From contig NC_088930.1 of assembly GCF_038396675.1 (NCBI RefSeq), forward strand, positions 32,594,001 to 32,658,000: a stretch of DNA of 64,000 nt, read 5' to 3'. The DNA is from Hydra vulgaris (lineage: Eukaryota; Cnidaria; Hydrozoa; Anthoathecata; Hydridae). This document shows positions 50,511-64,000 of this stretch, in pieces (positions within the stretch are counted from its first letter, which is position 1; every line of letters begins with the position of its first letter). The notes beneath the pieces are model-generated. The model saw nothing but the letters and a program-made list of their open reading frames with translations, was not told where the DNA came from and ran no database searches. The translations under genes were made by a program, and so were the position numbers.

Positions 50511-53500
50511 CCAAATTAAACATATGTCTTGATCTAAATTTTTTAATGCGTTAGGGTTAGTATTAAAAACAAATGCGTTAGATAAAGTATTAAAAACAAA
50601 TCACTTAAAATAAAAATAAGTTGATTATGCCCTAATCCTAATCTTAAACTGAATTCTTATATTAAACTTAATGTTAAAACAAACAACTCAATTCTGTTAT
50701 TAAACTAAATGTTAAAACAAACAACTTAATTATTATAATAAGCTTACGAAGTTTTGCAGCGACCATGCGGCTAAAGAATCAACAGAAAAAGAAATTTCAG
50801 ATGTAATCAACGGCCAGTTTAAACGCGACCGTTTTATGAGAATATTTAACTGGTTAAAATAAGACAATCAGATTTTATTATTTCGGCACATAGTGTTTTT
50901 TCATATTCCCATATTTAAGTCTCCTAACTGACACAATAATAGTTAGCGATTGTTGTGTTATCAACAAATAAGTTTATATTATTGTTAAATATTGTGACTG
51001 GTGATAGATAATAGCATAGAAACTTTGCCTTGAATGGAAGTCAAGAACTCAATATGATATTAAAACTGTTTATGAATTAAAAATTACAAAAAGATGAGAA
51101 TTATTTGAATAGTTTTAAATTATAATCTGAAGATTGCATGCAGTTAACATTTAAATAAGGCTTTGAATGTTGAAATTCAAACAACTAGTTTCAATTTTAC
51201 ATATTTATATATTATATTCAAACTTTGAATATAATAATATATAAGTTGAATATAAACAAAAGATGATTTATTTAAACAAAATAATATTTTTTCGGTCTCA
51301 TATAATATTTTATTTAGATAAATATATTACTTTTGTTATACAGTTTATTACGGTATGTGCCAAAAAAATTGTATAGTTGGTATATAACTTTAGGTGTTGT
51401 TATTTTACTATAATTACATTACTTTATTGTCATTAATACGTACTTTAACTCCACGAACCACAAAAAACATGCATAAAAATTCTATGACGATTTTATGTGG
51501 AGGCCCTTAATTGTGGAGGCCCCTGGGCAAATGCCCACCCCTAAATCCGGCCCTGTATCGAATATTAGCATACAGTCCTTTTGTATTGACAATTTTCCAG
51601 AACTTAACAAATTTTTCAATAAAAGTTATGGTGTCATCTGCTTCTTTTATATTAATGTTAGATTTTAAAGCAGTGACAGTTTCATCACAAAAGACTTGTA
51701 GACAAGTAGACACTTTTTGTCTTTCAATAGGTTTCGGTACAATAGACACACGTATAAATTTAGACAGTTTTACAATATTATTTTTTTCGAGTCTGAACAA
51801 ACTTAAGATATTAGACCAACATGCGTATTTAGTTTCCCCATTCTATTCTTAATATAGCTTTTGGCTTTTTTCTGCAACCCAATTATTACGAACAGATTTA
51901 AGTAGATGCACAAAGTCATATAACAAAAACATATTGTTTTGGTCAACCATGGATCAACACATTCAAACATTTTAAATAGTGCTTGATTTACATAATTATT
52001 ATCACATATGATGGCAACCGGTATCCCTCCAACGCTTTTTTTATTCCCTCTAAAACAAATTGAGTTTGTTCAATCAGAAATTTAGAATCAAGCTCACAAA
52101 CAGGTAAAATTCTGCAAAAGTATTGCGGTCCTCCATAAAGTAAAACTAACATAAAACTTAAAACAGTAGTTGCTAAAAAGTCTGGTTTATATACTGCTTT
52201 TCCAAAGATTGAGCCAGCATGGTAAGTAAGAGATGATTTGATATATACTTCGTCAATCAATAATAAACGCTTTTTTTGCATTTCATTTTCGAGTTTAGAA
52301 AAAACTGAGTTTAAAAACTCTGTATCATCCATTGCAGAATCCAGTTTTGAAGTTAGCTTTGTTAGAAGAGAAAAACTTGGAAATTCATAATCTTCCCTTA
52401 ATCTTCCATATAATGATCTTGAAATTACAAAGTATTCAAATGCTCGTACAATATTGTGGTGTATTAATTTTCCAACTGTAATAGAACCCATATCACGGAT
52501 GTGTTGCAAAAGATTTACTATTTTATTGGATTTTGTTAAGTTATTTAAAAAATTAATAGCTTTATGTAATTTTGAGCAAGAATCGATTATGAAAATCCTA
52601 TTTTTAGATAGAGATTCAATTTTAAGTTTAATCCCACAAAAGTATCTCTCAAAAGTAAGATCATTTTAAGCATAAACTTGACAATTGAAGAGTTTTCTTC
52701 AAAATCTGTTGACTGAATGGTCAGCAACTTTTCACCAGCTAAATACCAAATTACATTAACTGTACCAAAATCAATTCCTTTATTTTGTAACTTCTGATGT
52801 AATGAGCTAGGCAAGGATGTAATTTTATCAGCAGCTAAAAATATATCAAGTTCGTTGGGCGTAATGTTACGGACAGATGAAGATGCTTTAAAAGTTGTTC
52901 TTAATGGAGTTGGAAGAGTAGGTATTAAACTAGATTTGATACATGTAAAAACTGATGGAGGATCATGCCTTATATGGCCAAATTTGGTAACTGTTGGATA
53001 TCCAGATAGACATCCAACAGTTTGTTTAGGTTAGTTTTATGTCAGACAACATACAGTCTAGGTACAGGATGTTAGCCTTTTGCAAACAACTGTATCTGGA
53101 CTGTATATTGTCTGGTGGTATAGCATTCACCCAACAGGTATATTCTTTTTTTTTCATGAGGAAGCTGGAAAATTTTTTCTTTATTTTCCTTATTGTAATT
53201 ACCATAACAGTGTGTCACACAAAACTAGATAATTATTGTACTTTAATTAAAAATTAGTACAAGACAACGCTTGCAAAAGCTGAACAAACTAATTTTAGAA
53301 TATTGTTGGGCGCCAGCCCCAGACCTCTATATACGCGTGTACGAGGCCTGTTAGTAAAGATGGCTATGTGTAGAAGTTATAATAACCACAGTTTATTTTT
53401 ATTTTTGTTAGTTTACTGTTTTCTTCCTTAAAACTTCCTTAAAACAATTCTGCGAAAAAGCAAATATTGAATACAAAAAACTTCTAGGATATTCAAAAGT

Positions 53501-53826
53501 TATATCGCTAGCTTTAACACCTGCTATAAGCGTGTTTTAAAATTGTTTGAACCTCTCCGTTCATATTTATTAAATTTAAAAAAATGTCCAAAAACTCTCA
53601 AATCTTTTTTCAATAATAAATTATATTCATATAGAGATACTTATGTACTTTGAACACGGTCAGGCAACTTTATTTTAAAAAACAATTCAAAAGATTGAAA
53701 GCGATAATATTTCTGCCCCAGAAATTAGTCAGAAATTATTTTAAACAACTGCTGCAGAAACTATTTTAAACAATTTTATCCTTCAAAAGAAAATCACGAC
53801 TTAAAAAGGTAGCGCAGAATTTTTAA

Positions 53827-54030
53827 CAAACATGCTTTCAATTCGTCAAAAAATGGTCTGAAACAAATATCACAAAAAACAACAGTTTTCAATGGTGTTT
53901 TTTGAATTCAGCTGTAAATTGGGTAGATATTGAAAAGTATGATGAGGTTCCCGATATAAAAATCGTTGACAACAGTCTGTGTGACGAAATAAGAAGAATA
54001 AATTTATTTATTATTTATTTGTTTGGATAA
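53827..54030 (+). pseudogene. Unrecognised coding-like frame
   Basis: Sixty-seven codons open from after a TAA at 53824 to a TAA at 54028, containing FVKKWSETNITKNNSFQWCF, LNSAVNWVDIEKYDEVPDIK and IVDNSLCDEIRRI. Amino-acid use is unlike random A/T-driven frames here. No start codon was chosen and no family recognised; probably a remnant of a repeat-encoded protein. Confidence 0.35.
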
Positions 54031-54184
54031 AATATTATTATATGAAAACAAATAAATAACATTCAACTTGCAAAATTTATTTAAAATATGAAAATGTCGT
54101 AATACAACTTTTCTTTACTACCTTTGCTTAACTACCTTTTACTCAATATAAAACTATTAAAAAAAAAAAACTATTTAGAAATTT

Positions 54185-56330
54185 GCATAATACATAGATA
54201 GATAGATATATAATCTTTTTCGTCAATGTAAAATTTTTTTACAAAATTGTTAACGTAACAAATTGACCGGAGCAAGCAGAAGACGATGGTCTTATCATCT
54301 TGCCCCGTTAATTTCAATTATATTTTACAATCAATATTAATTAAATGTAAGATATACACAAATTATAAGATTTTTAAATATATATAAATGTAAGAACTCA
54401 TATAAGTAAAATAGCCTAGTATCTTTATAAATATAAATACAATTAAAAGCATTTTTATAAATGTAACCATAAATATTTCCAGCTATTGTGTAAATGGAAA
54501 AAAAAAATTTCAAGACGTGTAAAAGTTTTTTTAAAAATGAGATATTGTTGCAGTAATGCTGAGGTCAAGTAACTGTTGTTTAACAACGCATTTCAAATGT
54601 TGAAAAGAGTTTATCGTTTTAATCTCATTTGTGAGAAATGAGTTCCACAACTGTGGTCTTCTTCTAGATATTAAGAATTAGGATTGTCTCAAAGACATTT
54701 TTGGAATATAGTAGTTCTGCTTAGAATTTTGTTTTGTATTTATGATCAATAAGTTGGAAGTAATTATGGAACATTTTTGGGACCAAATTATTTTTTACTT
54801 TGAACATAAACTGAAGGATGCTACAGATGTTTTGTTCATAAATATTAAGAACTCTGAGTTCTTTCATTATTTGTTTAGCACTAACATATCCATTTCTGAA
54901 TATGCGGCATGCTTGCTTTTGTTTTTTATAGACTACTGCTAGTATTGATTGGTAATTACTTGCCCAGGCAACATTGCAGTAGCTAATGTAGCTATGAACA
55001 AATGCAAAGTATAAACTTTTTAGACATACTTTATTTAAAATACACTTAGTTTTATGCATAATCCCAATGCTTTTACATATTTTATTTTCAAACAACTTGA
55101 TATGCTCTTTCCAGCTAATATGTTCATCTAGAACGACTCCTAGAAACTTCACAGAAATTGCTCTTTTTAATTTTGTTTTGTCAACTAAAATATCTGGAAG
55201 TTTAAATAGTAATGTGTCTGACTTTGATGGTTTTGTGAAAAGAATGTATTTGCTTTTTTCAATATTCAAGGAAAGTTTGTTTGCCTTCAACTAATCGCTT
55301 AGTTCTTCAAGCTCCTGATTTACTGTGTTAAAAATAGTTTTAATATTTGAGTGGGTGTAAAAAGCTTGGATCTGCAAAAAGAGCAAAATCCAGTATACGA
55401 GAAGGTAAAAATATGTCGTTAATATAGACAAGAAAAAGCAAAGGACTTAGAATAGATCTCTGGGGAACGCCACAAGTAATGGTTTCGAGGGAAGTATAAG
55501 TTTTATTGTAATATAAAGCTTGTTTCCGATTATTTAGATAACAACTAAAATATTTTAGATTTTTTTTTTTATACCATAATTACTGTATGTATAGAAGGAT
55601 CTCGTAATCCACTGTATTGAACGCCTTTGACAAATTGTTAAATACTCCAAGTATATATTGATTTTTGTCAAACCGATTTAAAATTTCGTAAATTAACTTT
55701 ATCACTGCATGGTCTTTTTTAAATCAGTATTGGTTATTAAAAGGGATATTGTGATTTTGGAGGTATGAAGAAAGTCTGTTGTGCATTATGCGTTCTAGTA
55801 CTTTCGAGAAGCATGAAAGTATGGAGATAGGCCTATAGTTTAATAAAGTAGAGTTATCTCCACATTTATACATCGGATCTACGCGTGCTAATTTTAAGTG
55901 TTCAGGACTTTTTAATGAGAGATTAAAGATATACAATAGGGGATATTCAATAACATCATAAACTTCTTTAACCACATGAGAGCTTATATCATCAAGACTC
56001 TTTTTTGATTGTATTGTTTTAAATGTGTTTTGAAGCTCATTAGATGATAAGTCAAACTCATCCATTATTTCTAATGGTCCACTTCTTTTAAATATGATTT
56101 AAATATTTTTTTACTTTGAGTTATTTTATTAGCTAGTGTGTTTCCGATGTTTGTAAAATAATTGTTAAAATTTTCAGCAATCTTTTTTTGATCATTAATA
56201 ACAATGTTTTTGTTATCGATATTTTAATAGTTTGTCAGGATATTACTTCGATCAATCTTTCCCTTTCCTATTACTTCTTTTATAACATCTAAACATATAA
56301 ACATCTAAATCAACATATAATCAAAGTCAA
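54185..56330 (-). mobile_element. CR1/L2-like non-LTR retrotransposon, 5'-truncated
   Basis: Minus strand. EN-RT linker at about 56190 (ENFNNYFTNIG). RT N-terminal part at 56065-55724 (IQSKKSLDDISSHVVKEVYD, LNYRPISILSCFSKVLERIM). RT palm at about 55490-55380 (CGVPQRSILSPLLFLVYIND, then LFAD with the second Asp lost). C-terminal RT at 55290-54721 (ANKLSLNIEKSKYILFTKPS, SVKFLGVVLDEHISWKEHI). The 3' UTR ends with a hairpin at about 54301-54272 and a (GATA)n-like tail near 54200. Frameshifts and the altered FADD motif make it inactive. Confidence 0.85.
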
Positions 56331-58318
56331 CAACTATAATAACTAAACGCAATTTCGTTGCAAAAATCGTTGGTTCGTTCTTTTAAAATGGCAAAAATGC
56401 AGTAAAAGCACGAGTAATAGCAATACTAATAACATTTATTGTTCTGTGATACTATTTTAACTCTATAAATAGTATAAGAGATGCATAAAAAATTACAACT
56501 CTACGATAGTTACACAATAGTAAAAAGACTTCTTTCTCCACGGGTTACCTTGCCCCACCATACCTTAACACACCTTCTAAACAAAGTTTATTCAGTTTTC
56601 TTTATTAACTTTTGAATAAACTCAATTTTAGCTTTTTCGTTAGTAAATAAAGAAAACTATAGTGCTTTTTGATTTTCTTATGAAGTAGAGAATAAATAAG
56701 AAATGGATATGTCAGTTAATTATTCTCTTTTCCAAAAGTGCTCTAGTGAACGAAACTAATAAGTAAATTAAGATGAAATGTTGAGAGATATTATACACAT
56801 AAAAATAAACAGTTAAAGAAAGCAGTTGCAACTGCTTTCTTTCACCACTCAATTGAGTGGTGCCAAATTGATGGTAAAGTGACTCTATGGGGTCTTTGAA
56901 ACTGGAGAGAAGAAGGAATAATGTTCATTTTTTAAACAATAAGTACAAGACTTACGCATTAAAACAATCATATTCAAGAAAATGTTATTTCTAAAATATT
57001 TACTAATAGTAATTCTACTAATTTCAAGTAACCACCTAAAACAACTGTTGGTAAATATTTTGTTAATGATTATTATATTAAAAAACTATGCAATTATAGA
57101 TTAAATAACTCGTTTAGATGCATCCAAGGTATAGATAGAGTTCTTTTTCTCTTGTAATGATATTTTTCAAGGCAACGCCTCCAAAGAGACTTGCTAAACT
57201 CTTTTGTTTAAAGTTCCTCTATTAGTGCACCGAACGAGGAACTCTAAACATAATCCATATCATATAACCATCAGCGGCTATGGTTTTGAATGACGACGTC
57301 CACGGAGATTTTCTACAAGCTAGCTTACTTTTAAAACAAGAACTTACGGAGGCTTTGCCATGTAAAATGTAATCATATATCACAAGAGTTTATTAGTTTA
57401 GTGTTTGAATAAGGGAAAAGGATAATAAAAGAAAGTGATCACCTCCGGATTCGTTTCCCAACACGGACTTTGCAAGTAGTCTAAGCCGTTTTAATTTAGT
57501 TAGCGTTATAACTTGAACAATAAAATCGAGTTGATTAAGTTAAAATAATTTAATGCCCCTTAACGTGACCACATTAAATTCGAGGAAATATTTCACCACA
57601 GGAATCTCATAAGGGAAAAAAAAGCGAATAAGTTTATACCACAACCCTTAAAATTATGAAAAAAGACAAGGTCGACAAAAAGTTCCTAAAACGTTTTCCT
57701 TAAACCATAAAATCGACAGAAAAACAAACACCGAGTTATTTAACTTTTAAACATCATGATGGATTTAGTTGACGTCATTATTTGCTAAAAAAATGAGAAA
57801 ACCGGACGAAAGTTGATTCTATTGGGAATTTTTTTAAATTTGAAAAATATTTTTGTATATCGAGAAAGTTTGTTTTACAGAATAAAGTTTATTAGCTAAT
57901 TTTATTTTATTTGTTTACCATTTCAAATACTTTTTTTGTTGCGTTTCGAAAATATTTGTTTATAATTTAAATAAGGCGCATGATTAGCTGCTTTCATTAA
58001 ATGATTTTCTTAAGAATTGAAATAAAAGGTTAAATATGCCGTTTTTAATTTATTTAAAATAACAGATAAAATTAAGCTTAAATATATGAAGTAGGCAAAA
58101 AAAAAATAAGTGACCTAGAGCCGTTGGCATTGCTGACCTTAATTGTGAGGACTACAACCCTAAGGTTTTTTGGTGTTTTACACTAAAAGCTAAAATCCAA
58201 TTTTGAGATATGCTTATTTCAAAGAACTTAACTTGCTCAATGTTTTGGGGATCTTAACACGCATTATTTTTTAATGAAAATTAAATATAATGAAAACAAT
58301 TGAATAGGAGATTTTATT
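56331..58318. other. Intergenic between the retrotransposon and RPL23
   Basis: No supported gene. A TGGTGGGGCAAGG-type motif (minus strand, near 56560) resembles the start of other repeat ends here. The stretch 57170-57480 is less A/T-biased, with CpG-containing segments and a 30-codon plus-strand frame from the ATG at 57281 to the stop at 57373 (VLNDDVHGDFLQASLLLKQE), which is unproven. Confidence 0.35.
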
Positions 58319-60996
<2,678 letters not shown>

Positions 60997-61311
60997 ATTG
61001 GCAATCACTTATTAAAAGAACGGGAATTATTCCGCAAAATACTTAGCCAATCTATCACGGACGTGATTGAAACAAGGAAAATAAAAGTTTTATTAGTTTA
61101 CCCCAACACCGTTTCCGTAACAATGGAATCTTGGGATATCCTAACAGTTTCCACTTAATTGCCACCCTAAGCTCAATTGATTAAATTTAATTGAAACCAA
61201 AGTTCTATACAAACTAGGGTTAACTGTTTAGTGTTACTTTTTTCAAACTTTCAATTTTAAAATCTTTTTTAACAGTAAACATTCACAATCTGTTGAAGAG
61301 TAACTTACACA

Positions 61312-61565
<254 letters not shown>

Positions 61566-61863
61566 TTTATGGTTGTTGTTAGTGTATGGCTTGTTGCAAT
61601 GCCAGATGAGAAAACTATCGGATATGAACTCCCTAGTCATGGGTCAATTTTGAGAAACTTTCTGTTTCATCATCAAGAATTTGTAATGAAAGTTGCGGAG
61701 AGCGCTAAATCAACAGTTATTTATTATTATTTTTTTATTTATTTAACTTTTATTTCGCTGATTAAACAATATTACAATTTTTCATATAAAATAAATAACA
61801 TCGTAAACATAAAAAACCTTTATAAAAAACGTTTTTAATCTTTTTAATTTATAATATATATAT

Positions 61864-62560
61864 ATACTATTATAATCAGTCAGGGACTTAAAGAAGGTAA
61901 AGATGATGCGTTTATCATCACAACCTTTTCATAGAGCCCCTTTAGTCACTATTGAAATAGAAATAAAAAAACACTTTAATTTTTAATGAAAAATAAAAAA
62001 TTTAATAAAACTAAAACACATAAGAAGAAAAAAAGAAAAAATAAATAAAAAGAAAAATTGCAAAAAAAATCTGAAAACAAATACTGAGAACTGTAATATA
62101 AATGTCAGGAATAAAGGAGATGCATTTTAGTTTGTTGTTTAAACGATGAAATGCTTTTAGGTCTTTAATATTTTTATTTTGGAAACAATTCCATATTGAT
62201 TGACCTCGGTTTGTAATTAGAAAACTTGACTGCGGTGATTTAATTTTTCTTAGTTGGTAGTCGTTCCTGGTATTTGAATGCAGATTATATTTTTCAGAAA
62301 ATGATATAAGAAAGTTATCTGAAAAAACGTATGGTAGATGATTGTTTTTATATTTATACATAAAAATTAATATTTGCAATGTATTAAGTTTCTCAATATC
62401 TAGAACCATCATGCTTTTCATCACTGGAGCCGGGTTTACTAACCTATTTAAATAATAAATTGCTTTGCATGCATGGTTTTGCAGACTTTGCAATTTTAGC
62501 AATTTGGTTTTATGGGTGCTGGCCCATACAATATTTAATATATTACAATAGTTGATGCTG
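61864..62560 (-). mobile_element. CR1/L2-like retrotransposon 3' fragment
   Basis: Minus-strand frame (62560 down to 62011) encodes the RT C-terminal region: CSINYCNILNIVWASTHKTK, SLQNHACKAIYYLNRL, LNTLQILIFMYKYKNNHLPY, RNDYQLRKIKSPQSSFLITN, GQSIWNCF. The 3' UTR includes a perfect 6-bp stem GATGAT-AAACGC-ATCATC. It is related to the element at 54-56 kb but not identical. Truncated at its 5' side, where it meets the next feature at about 62560. Confidence 0.82.
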
Positions 62561-64000
62561 CACTGGTGATTTGGGGTAAAGCTTGCATTCCAACGAAGCA
62601 CGTTGACTCCTGTGTACACAAGCTACGGAAGCTGTTCAATCACTATTGTAACTTAAAAAATAATTGTTTGACTCAGAAAATCAGCTCTAGAATAAAGAGT
62701 CAATTGCTTCTGAGTGATTTTGATGATTTGTTTGATATCTCAACTAAAGATGTACTAGCAACCATGACCAATGATGAGGATAAACAGTTCTTTCATATGA
62801 TGCAAGATGATCTATTTAGAGCAAATTTGGCCATTGTAGACAAATATCTTGCTTATAAATAGGCACGTAAAATAAAAAGCTTTTGCAGGCAGTTTCTTGA
62901 AAAAAAATCTGATATTGAAGTGCAACAAGCACTTTCAGCTGCTTTTGTTTCAGTGAACACCGACAAGTCTAGCAGCAAATCGAGCAATGATTCAAATGCT
63001 AACGACTTTGATGCTCCTTAAATTTCAACCACACTTAATCTGAAACTGAAAAGAGTGAAAAAAACTGTTGATACAAAGGGGATTCCTGCTCGCGGCCGCG
63101 TAAAGCTTGCAGACCTTGATGAAATGTTCTTCGTTGGCACTGTCGCACAAGCGCTTGGCGTTGATCTGGATGATGTTGTTTTGTCCCACAACACAATTCA
63201 ATGTTGTTTTTTCCCACAACACAATTCAACGAGCACAAAATGAGACACGTTCTATTGTAGGCGCAAGGACGCAATCTAAATTCGTGATAGATACCCCACT
63301 ATTTCTGCAATGAGATGGCAAGTTACTTCCTGATATTTCCGGAAGAAGAGAGGTTGTAGACAGAGTTGCCATTTTAGTCACAAGTGGACACGTAGAACAA
63401 CTTCTGGCAGTGTCAAAAATTGGCGAAGCCACAGGAGAAAAACAGTTTAATGCTTGTCTTGGGGCGCTGGGTGACTGGCAGTTAAGTTCATAAGTTCAAG
63501 GACTCGTATTTTACACAACTAGTTCTAACACTGGAGTTCATTTTGGTGCATACAAATTAATTGAGAAATCTTTGAACAGCAAATCTAGTTTCAAAGTCGC
63601 TGCCAATGATGTCTTGATTGAAATGCCTAATAGTTTACGACAAGAGATGATCTCGTTTTATAAGACGGTAATTAGAGATAAAACACCGTGAGAAAATCAC
63701 AGAGAGCCTTTTCAGGTGTGCATTCTTTTTCTTGACGGAGAAATTGATGACAAGCTATGTATTCGTGCACCATGTGTCTTTCCATATGCCAGATGGATGG
63801 CTAAACCCATCTATTCTATTATCAACCTACAGCATACAAGTCGCAAGGCTTGATGAAGGTTTCTCTTTTTGTTTCGCTCATTTATGCTCAATTCTGACAT
63901 GAAGTACTACTTGCAAGGAAAGCACCACTGAATGACCTTAATACTGTTAAAGCTCATAACGGCGGATCCACATCATTAAGTAAGGGAAGAGCGATTTTTT
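62561..64000 (+). pseudogene. Decayed gene of an uncharacterised repeat-encoded family, runs off the window
   Basis: Plus-strand remnants in order. 62566-62862: IWGKACIPTKHVDSCVHKLR, DDLFDISTKDVLATMTNDED. 62870-63000: a Ser/Asn-rich linker. 63050-63200: TKGIPARGRVKLADLDEMFF, VGTVAQALGVDLDDVVLSHN. 63320-63480: LLPDISGRR, HVEQLLAVSKIGEATGEKQF. 63530-63830: NTGVHFGAYKLIEKSL, MPNSLRQEMISFYKTVIRDK, REPFQVCILFLDGEIDDKL, ARWMAKPIYSI. I recall this motif order from multicopy cnidarian and arthropod proteins of probable transposon origin. Stops and frameshifts show decay, and a 21-bp direct repeat (63183-63229, CACAACACAATTCAA core) interrupts it. Confidence 0.55.

Larger units (their letters stand above)
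47412..51555 (-). mobile_element. 4.1-kb hAT element (ZMYM1-like) inserted in the P-like relic
   Basis: The ends CAGGGCCGGATTTAG are inverted at 47412 and 51555; further in, both arms carry GTGGAGGCCC. The flanking octamers TATTGAAT (47404-47411) and TATCGAAT (51556-51563) are an 8-bp target duplication with one change, as expected for hAT. It carries its own transposase relic (next entry). A fragment of the TTAA element family sits in its 5' part at 50385-50510. Confidence 0.9.
47040..52990 (-). mobile_element. P-element-like (THAP9-like) transposase relic, interrupted by a hAT element
   Basis: Minus strand. 52930-52590: SSLHQKLQNKGIDFGTVNVI. 52509-51988: GRLREDYEFPSFSLLTKLTS, KKRLLLIDEVYIKSSLTYHA, LATTVLSFMLVLLYGGPQYF, CRILPVCELDSKFL, matching the RNase-H-like catalytic region of THAP9/P transposases. 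51800-51556: FIEKFVKFWKIVNTKG. After the hAT insertion the frame resumes at 47411 and continues with GAALAYMCRGLVALTKFLL, SFNYIILGKFTTDPLEKMFG and, after a one-base shift, GSGGTCFINVQ near 47090. The THAP domain and the termini were not identified. Frameshifts make it non-functional. Confidence 0.82.

Overview
The window looks like nuclear DNA of a cnidarian, most probably a Hydra species. It is strongly A+T rich, has short exons with GT/AG splice sites, long (TA)n microsatellites, and a dense layer of decayed DNA transposons and non-LTR retrotransposons. The species is an inference from composition and repeat types; no search was run.

Two host genes can be assembled exon by exon, both on the minus strand. 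The first is SLC35B1, the endoplasmic-reticulum nucleotide/nucleotide-sugar transporter. It has nine coding exons from the ATG at 44826 to the stop at 5410 and about 308 codons, and it occupies most of the left two thirds of the window. Introns 1 (17.7 kb), 2 (11.6 kb) and 7 (6.3 kb) are long because of mobile elements. The second is RPL23 (ribosomal protein uL14). It is complete, with five coding exons from 60996 to 58319 and 140 codons. Reading frame and intron phase close at every junction in both genes.

Layout: 1-5.4 kb is sequence 3' of SLC35B1, with a 42-bp minisatellite and a near-perfect foldback element. 5.4-15.4 kb holds SLC35B1 exons 9 to 3, with a cluster of related non-LTR retrotransposon fragments in intron 7. 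15.4-26.9 kb (intron 2) carries a decayed gene of an uncharacterised repeat-associated family, a TTAA-flanked element with long terminal inverted repeats, a decayed hAT transposase and a tRNA-derived SINE. 27-44.7 kb (intron 1) is a field of (TA)n arrays with a Tc1-like element, TA- and hAT-type MITEs and two pogo-like elements. 44.8-58.3 kb is intergenic: a P-element-like (THAP9-like) transposase relic split by a hAT element with an 8-bp target duplication, then a CR1/L2-like retrotransposon. 58.3-61 kb is RPL23, with a 250-bp (TA)n about 0.3 kb upstream of its start. The right edge holds a second CR1/L2-like 3' fragment and a decayed gene of another uncharacterised repeat family.

The two host genes have no evident functional link beyond both being housekeeping. 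No CRISPR array, operon or prokaryotic signal is present. I found no convincing undescribed system. The most interesting items are the nested P/hAT insertion, a structurally conserved 3' hairpin in two retrotransposon tails, the two uncharacterised repeat-associated families, and the repeated association of transposons with (TA)n tracts.
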